10,989 nucleotides of DNA, from positions 1 to 10,989 of the forward strand of contig JAHEOI010000171.1 of assembly GCA_018610125.1 (NCBI GenBank), written 5' to 3'. The notes below the pieces were generated by a model. It made no database searches and was not told the origin of the DNA. It saw only the letters and a program-made list of their open reading frames with translations. The translations under genes were made by a program, and so were the position numbers. Positions 7,189 to 10,989 of the stretch are shown piece after piece. How positions within the stretch are numbered: position 1 is the first letter of the stretch; every line of letters starts with the position of its first letter. The stretch comes from Verrucomicrobiota bacterium. GTDB lineage: Bacteria > Verrucomicrobiota > Verrucomicrobiia > Limisphaerales > JAHEOI01.

Positions 7189-8367
7189 ATGGCAGGCCAA
7201 TCCTCATTCTCGAATTTTATCGAGCGCCTCCGACAGTGGATGCGGCAAGAGATGCAGGGTTCCATTCAAGATAAGCCCGCGGCTTCCACGCGGGAGGAGG
7301 ATTTCAACGCCCTGGCGCTGGAGCTCTTTGCCCTTCAGTTCGATGCTGTTCCCGCCTATCGTGAGTTTTGCAAGCGCCGTCGGCGAGTGCCCGAGTCGGT
7401 CCCACATTGGAGCGAAATCCCAACGGTCTCGACGAATGCCTTTAAAACCCTTCCCATCACCAGCCTCCCTTCAGCGGAACGTGAAACCGCCTTCCACTCA
7501 AGCGGGACCACGAGTAACGACCAAAGCGTTCACTGGCACGATGCCGAATCGCTAAGGCTATACGAGGAGGCCTGCCGGCTATGGTTTCGCCCCCACATGC
7601 TTCCTGAGACTGTCGGCGAGAATAGGCAGTGGGAAATGGCCGCTTGGCAAGAACGAAGCGGCATTCCGATACTCCTCCTAATGCCGGATCAAGGAAGCGC
7701 GCCTCATTCATCATTGGTCCGGATGGTGGAATCCATCCGTCAATCGTGGGGTGCGCCCGATTCCATCGCGACCGGTTATGTCGACGAGACCGGGCTGTGG
7801 AATATCGATTGCGGCAAGACAGTCGAATTTCTTCGGGCGGCAGAAACGACAGGGGAATCGACGATGATCCTTGCCACCGCGTTTTCGCTGGTGCAGCTTG
7901 TGGATCATCTTTCGGAAACCAAACAGCGGATCGCCCTGCCGATCGGATCTCGAATCATGGAGACAGGTGGCTATAAAGGACGTGTCCGCAACCTCTCCAA
8001 ACAGGTATTCTACCGGGCAATCCATCGTTTGCTGGGGGTTGAAGAAAGCCGCATCATCTGTGAATACGGAATGAGTGAGCTGAGTGCTCAAGCCTATGAT
8101 CACGTCGCCGGGACCACTCCCCCTCCCCTCTCTGAACGTCTCTTCCAATGGCCGCCGTGGGCACGTGCCCGCATCGTTTCACCGGAAACAGGCGGTCCGT
8201 CACCTCACGGAGAAACCGGCCTCGTTGAAGTTTTCGACCTGGCCAATGTGCGCTCGGTCATGGCGATCCAAACGCAAGATATTGGAGCTATGGAGGAAAA
8301 AGGGATGCGGCTTTCAGGCAGGGCCTCCGACGCGGAGCCAAAAGGATGCTCGTTAATGAGCCCTTAA
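7189..8367 (+). CDS. luxE: LuxE-type acyl-protein synthetase
   Basis: Adenylate-forming enzyme that activates a fatty acid with ATP, holds the acyl group on its own cysteine and passes it to LuxC-type reductase. It has 392 residues, close to luminous-bacterial LuxE (about 370-380). Visible: an adenylation loop SSGTTS (104-109), METGGYKG (257-264), YGMSEL (293-298) and a C-terminal GRASDAEPKGCSL, whose Cys387 lies where LuxE carries its acyl-accepting cysteine near the C-terminus. The N-terminal region with FxxxPAYREFCKRR (residues 51-65) is also typical. ATG at 7189 gives the expected N-terminus; the ribosome-binding site is weak. The gene is 24 bases after the lipoprotein gene and 36 bases before the MFS gene. 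The LuxC partner is two genes downstream. No luciferase gene (luxA, luxB) is present, so the natural acid substrate is unknown. Confidence 0.88.
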   Translation: MAGQSSFSNFIERLRQWMRQEMQGSIQDKPAASTREEDFNALALELFALQFDAVPAYREFCKRRRRVPESVPHWSEIPTVSTNAFKTLPITSLPSAERETAFHSSGTTSNDQSVHWHDAESLRLYEEACRLWFRPHMLPETVGENRQWEMAAWQERSGIPILLLMPDQGSAPHSSLVRMVESIRQSWGAPDSIATGYVDETGLWNIDCGKTVEFLRAAETTGESTMILATAFSLVQLVDHLSETKQRIALPIGSRIMETGGYKGRVRNLSKQVFYRAIHRLLGVEESRIICEYGMSELSAQAYDHVAGTTPPPLSERLFQWPPWARARIVSPETGGPSPHGETGLVEVFDLANVRSVMAIQTQDIGAMEEKGMRLSGRASDAEPKGCSLMSP

Positions 8368-8403
8368 CCCCTACCGTCCTGTGTATGTTAAAAGAGACCC
8401 GAC

Positions 8404-9645
8404 GTGACAGACTTGGAACCTGACAAGACGCGGATGCTTTGGCTTTGCGGGCTGCTGCATGGCTGCACGCACGTCTACCATGTCGCGCTCCTCCCGCTCT
8501 ACCTCTTGATAAAAAAGGATTTAGGCCTTGCCAATCTGGATCTTGCAACCTCACTGGTCACATTGTTCGGCTTGGCTTACTTCATACCCAGTTACGGGAT
8601 CGGGATTCTGGCGGACCACTTCAACCGGAAGCACCTTCTGACGCTCGGCCTGATCATCAATGGCGCCGGCTTCATTGCTCTTTCCCTAGCGCCCAACTAC
8701 AACTGGGCGGTGGCTTCGGTCGTTCTAGCCGGAATCGGCGGGAGCTTTTACCATCCGTGCGCAACCGCATTAATTGTCCGCATGTTCCCGTTTCGGGCAG
8801 GCAAGGCACTCGGATGGGTCGGTCTCGGAGCGGGGCTCGGTTTTTTCTTATCACCCATTTATACTGGTTGGCGCGGTGAAATCGCCGGATGGCGTGCCCC
8901 CGTTCTGGAAATGGGGCTCTTCGGCATCGCCGCTGCCTTGGTCTTTGCGTGGCTCGCGGTCGATAATCCCGGAAATACAGCGGAAGCTCAAATTGCCTCG
9001 AAGGATTCCGATTTCGGCTCGAAACAAGGCTTTTCGCCCTCGATCGCGTTGGTCGGGTTGTTCCTCCTGGCATGCCTTGCCTTTAGCCTACGCGATTTTG
9101 CCGGTAACGGAATGGGGAGTCTCAGCTCGATTTTTCTTCAAAAGGCCCATGGCTTCAATCAGCGCGAAACCGGCCTTGCTATTTCCGCCATCTTTCTCGC
9201 CGCCATTATCAGCAATCCACTCTTTGGGCGTTTGAGTGATCGGGGACGCTTTCGATACATTGCCTTGGCTTTACTCGTAGCCACCGGCGTCATCCTTTCC
9301 TTTCCATGGATCTCTGAAGCTTGGTTGATCCCGGCGTTCTTTGCTTACGGCTTCTTCTTCATGGCGAGCTACCCTATGGTGGAAGCGGCCCTTATGGAAT
9401 CCGTACCGGACCGAATCCGAGGTCGCGTATTCGGCCTGTTCATTACGATCGGCGGACTGATTGGCACCTTGGCGCACTGGATCACCGGATTATGGGTTAA
9501 GGCACTGGAGCCAAAGACGACCGAACCGGCCCATTTCTTGGTCATCTTTGTCACGTTTGGCTCCTTTGTGGCTCTCTCCCTTGTCGGCCTCCCTTGTCTC
9601 CATCTGATTCGGAAGCAACTGCGAAAAAGCCCGTATGAGTCTTGA
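8404..9645 (+). CDS. MFS transporter, Fsr-like
   Basis: Inner-membrane major facilitator of 413 residues with about twelve hydrophobic segments. The MFS loop signature GILADHFNRKHLL lies at 67-79 between TM2 and TM3, and its echo GRLSDRGRFR at 275-284 between TM8 and TM9. HGCTHVYHVALLPLYLL (19-35) and GIGGSFYHPCATAL (110-123) resemble the fosmidomycin-resistance Fsr branch, where the matching motifs are H-F-x-N-D and G-x-G-S-x-x-H-P. The substrate cannot be read from sequence. Its place between luxE and luxC, with gaps of 36 and 25 bases, suggests transport of a precursor or product of that pathway, or a passive neighbour. GTG at 8404 has an AGAG eight bases upstream; ATG at 8434 is an alternative that still keeps TM1. 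Confidence 0.85.
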   Translation: MTDLEPDKTRMLWLCGLLHGCTHVYHVALLPLYLLIKKDLGLANLDLATSLVTLFGLAYFIPSYGIGILADHFNRKHLLTLGLIINGAGFIALSLAPNYNWAVASVVLAGIGGSFYHPCATALIVRMFPFRAGKALGWVGLGAGLGFFLSPIYTGWRGEIAGWRAPVLEMGLFGIAAALVFAWLAVDNPGNTAEAQIASKDSDFGSKQGFSPSIALVGLFLLACLAFSLRDFAGNGMGSLSSIFLQKAHGFNQRETGLAISAIFLAAIISNPLFGRLSDRGRFRYIALALLVATGVILSFPWISEAWLIPAFFAYGFFFMASYPMVEAALMESVPDRIRGRVFGLFITIGGLIGTLAHWITGLWVKALEPKTTEPAHFLVIFVTFGSFVALSLVGLPCLHLIRKQLRKSPYES

Positions 9646-9657
9646 AACCTCTCCAAC

Positions 9658-9662
9658 AGGAG
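9658..9662 (+). promoter_or_regulatory. Shine-Dalgarno sequence deciding the luxC start
   Basis: AGGAG lies eight bases before the ATG at 9671, the best ribosome-binding site in the window. It favours that ATG over an in-frame ATG at 9635, which would overlap the end of the MFS gene by 11 bases and has no good site of its own. Confidence 0.7.
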
Positions 9663-9670
9663 CCACTGCT

Positions 9671-10989
9671 ATGAACCTACCGAACTATTTCATCGCGGAT
9701 TTGCCGGACGACGCGGAGTTGACAAGCTTGATGTTGGCCGAAGCTTGCGAAGCTCTTCGGCGAAATCGCGCCAATTACTTGACGGCCCGCTCGACCACCG
9801 ATCTGATACGCTCACTTTACGAGGTAAGCCGGCATTGGCTCGATCCGAGCTACTCGCTCCGGCAATTGGCCATGGAGCAATCGCCGCAAGCGACGGGCTT
9901 TTCGCCCGAAACCCTCGCTCGCGGACTCGATGCCTTTTTTGCTCAGCTTACCACGGAGAATCTGGAATATTGGATCAAGCAGGAGTTTGGCCACCCGCAG
10001 CGTTTGGACTCACTGGTGTCAAATCCGGACGATCGGGAGCAACAACGGGCCTCCAAAGCGACGGGGCCGCGCCTTTTAACGCACGTCACGGCCGGCACCA
10101 TCCCCAATCCCACCTTCATGTCCATTATCTCCGGTCTTCTGGTGCGCTCCTCCCAGTTCGTCAAGTGCGCTCAGGGCGTGGCGTTTTTGACTCGGCTCTT
10201 TGGTCATTCCCTCTATGAAACCGATCCCAAGCTCGGAGCCTGTCTGGAAATCGCTTCCTGGTCCGGCGGGAACGAGTCCCTCGAAGAAACCTTGTTTTCG
10301 GAGTCCGACTGCGTCACAGCCACCGGCAGCGACGAGACGATCGCGGCAATCCGGGGTCGACTTCAAGCGAGACAACGGTTTTTGGGCTACGGACACAAAG
10401 TCAGCTTTGCCTTTGTCACGAATCAAGCGCCCGGAGCGCTTACGGTCCAGCGTCTTGTCGACCGAGCCGCCGCGGATATCGTCCATTGGGACCAATTGGG
10501 CTGCCTCTCCCCACAGGTTATCTATGTCCAAGACGGCGGCAACATCTCGCCCGAAACCTTTGCCAGGCTCCTAGCCGAAAAATTGACTCTTTTGGAAGAG
10601 CAGGAGCCGAGACGCCCGCTTTCAGTCGAGGAAGCAACCCGGATCAAATCGGCGCGCAATGTTTACGAAATGCGAGCAGCCCACTTGGAGGAAACAAAAA
10701 GCTGGTTCAGTGATGATTCCACGGCATGGACCGTTATTTACGAAGAGGACCCGGTCTTTCAATTTTCCTGTCTGAACCGCTTTGTCTATGTCAAAGCTGT
10801 AAGCGACCTTCAAGAAGCCTTGAGCGGTGCCGAGACAGTACGGGAAAAAGTCTCGACCGTTGGGTTGGGCGCGGCCCGATCCGAAGCCACCGCATTGGCA
10901 GCCACCCTCGCCGATTGGGGCACGACGCGCATCTGCCCGCTGGGAAAAATGCAAGGCCCCCCATTGGCATGGCGGCACGACGGTCGTCC
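9671..10989 (+). CDS. luxC: LuxC-type acyl-CoA/acyl-protein reductase, 3'-truncated
   Basis: NADPH-dependent reductase of the aldehyde-dehydrogenase superfamily that converts an acyl-enzyme, charged by LuxE, to the fatty aldehyde. The frame is open from 9671 to the window end (439 codons); family length is about 450-490, so only the extreme C-terminus is missing. Visible: LLTHVTAGTIPNP (135-147), SSQFVKCAQG (160-169), a VTATGSDETIAAIR cofactor region (215-228), GYGHKVSFAFV (239-249) and HWDQLGCLSPQVIYV (272-286), where Cys278 is the expected acyl-accepting nucleophile (Cys286 in Vibrio harveyi LuxC). PLGKMQGPPLAWRHDGR at 423-439 is the typical C-terminal block. The start is set by a good Shine-Dalgarno sequence. 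Last visible gene of the operon; the pairing with luxE supports both calls. Confidence 0.9.
   Translation, partial: MNLPNYFIADLPDDAELTSLMLAEACEALRRNRANYLTARSTTDLIRSLYEVSRHWLDPSYSLRQLAMEQSPQATGFSPETLARGLDAFFAQLTTENLEYWIKQEFGHPQRLDSLVSNPDDREQQRASKATGPRLLTHVTAGTIPNPTFMSIISGLLVRSSQFVKCAQGVAFLTRLFGHSLYETDPKLGACLEIASWSGGNESLEETLFSESDCVTATGSDETIAAIRGRLQARQRFLGYGHKVSFAFVTNQAPGALTVQRLVDRAAADIVHWDQLGCLSPQVIYVQDGGNISPETFARLLAEKLTLLEEQEPRRPLSVEEATRIKSARNVYEMRAAHLEETKSWFSDDSTAWTVIYEEDPVFQFSCLNRFVYVKAVSDLQEALSGAETVREKVSTVGLGAARSEATALAATLADWGTTRICPLGKMQGPPLAWRHDGR

Noticed and set aside
9745..10218. Open frame of 157 codons on the plus strand, with minus-strand open frames nearby (10076-10531, 10622-10978)
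   Set aside because: All overlap the continuous luxC frame, which carries clear family motifs throughout; these frames look like random, composition-biased protein.
7189..10989. A true bioluminescence (lux) operon
   Set aside because: No luxA or luxB luciferase genes and no luxD gene are present; only the acyl synthetase and reductase families match.

Overview
The window looks like a chromosomal segment of a Gram-negative bacterium with an LPS-type outer membrane. The order LptC/LptA-like protein, LptB, HPr kinase/phosphorylase, HPr, without rpoN or hpf between lptB and hprK, and a mid-range GC content judged by eye, suggest Verrucomicrobiota, perhaps an Opitutae/Puniceicoccales-type lineage. 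This is an inference from gene content and was not tested by any search.

Left block, + strand, 1-4138: (1) the 3' part of a large periplasmic LPS-transport protein that appears to join an LptC-like domain to three LptA/OstA-like modules; (2) lptB, the ATPase of the LPS exporter; (3) hprK, in the same reading frame as lptB and probably starting at TTG; (4) ptsH, encoding HPr with both the histidine and serine phosphorylation sites. These couple outer-membrane assembly genes to a regulatory phosphotransferase branch, a variant of the lpt-rpoN-hprK-npr neighbourhood of proteobacteria.

Middle, - strand, 4164-5327: a single gene for a tandem AsnC/Lrp-like protein that resembles a fused two-domain siroheme decarboxylase (Ahb/NirDL type). 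It converges on ptsH across a 25-base gap that can fold into a hairpin. It diverges from the next block across a 118-base region with back-to-back candidate promoters.

Right block, + strand, 5446-10989 (runs off the window): four closely spaced genes that look like one operon. They encode a DUF5060/DUF4038 apiosidase-like lipoprotein, a LuxE-type acyl-protein synthetase with the C-terminal acyl-accepting cysteine, an Fsr-like MFS transporter, and a LuxC-type acyl-CoA/acyl-protein reductase with the active-site cysteine (3' end cut off). LuxE plus LuxC form the fatty-acid reductase of bacterial bioluminescence, yet no luciferase gene is visible. The cluster is therefore a candidate non-luminous pathway that reduces a carboxylic acid to an aldehyde, with an exporter gene placed between the two enzyme genes. 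This is the most interesting part of the window.

No rRNA, tRNA, CRISPR array, insertion sequence or long repeat was seen. The longest stretch without a called gene is the 118-base divergent region.
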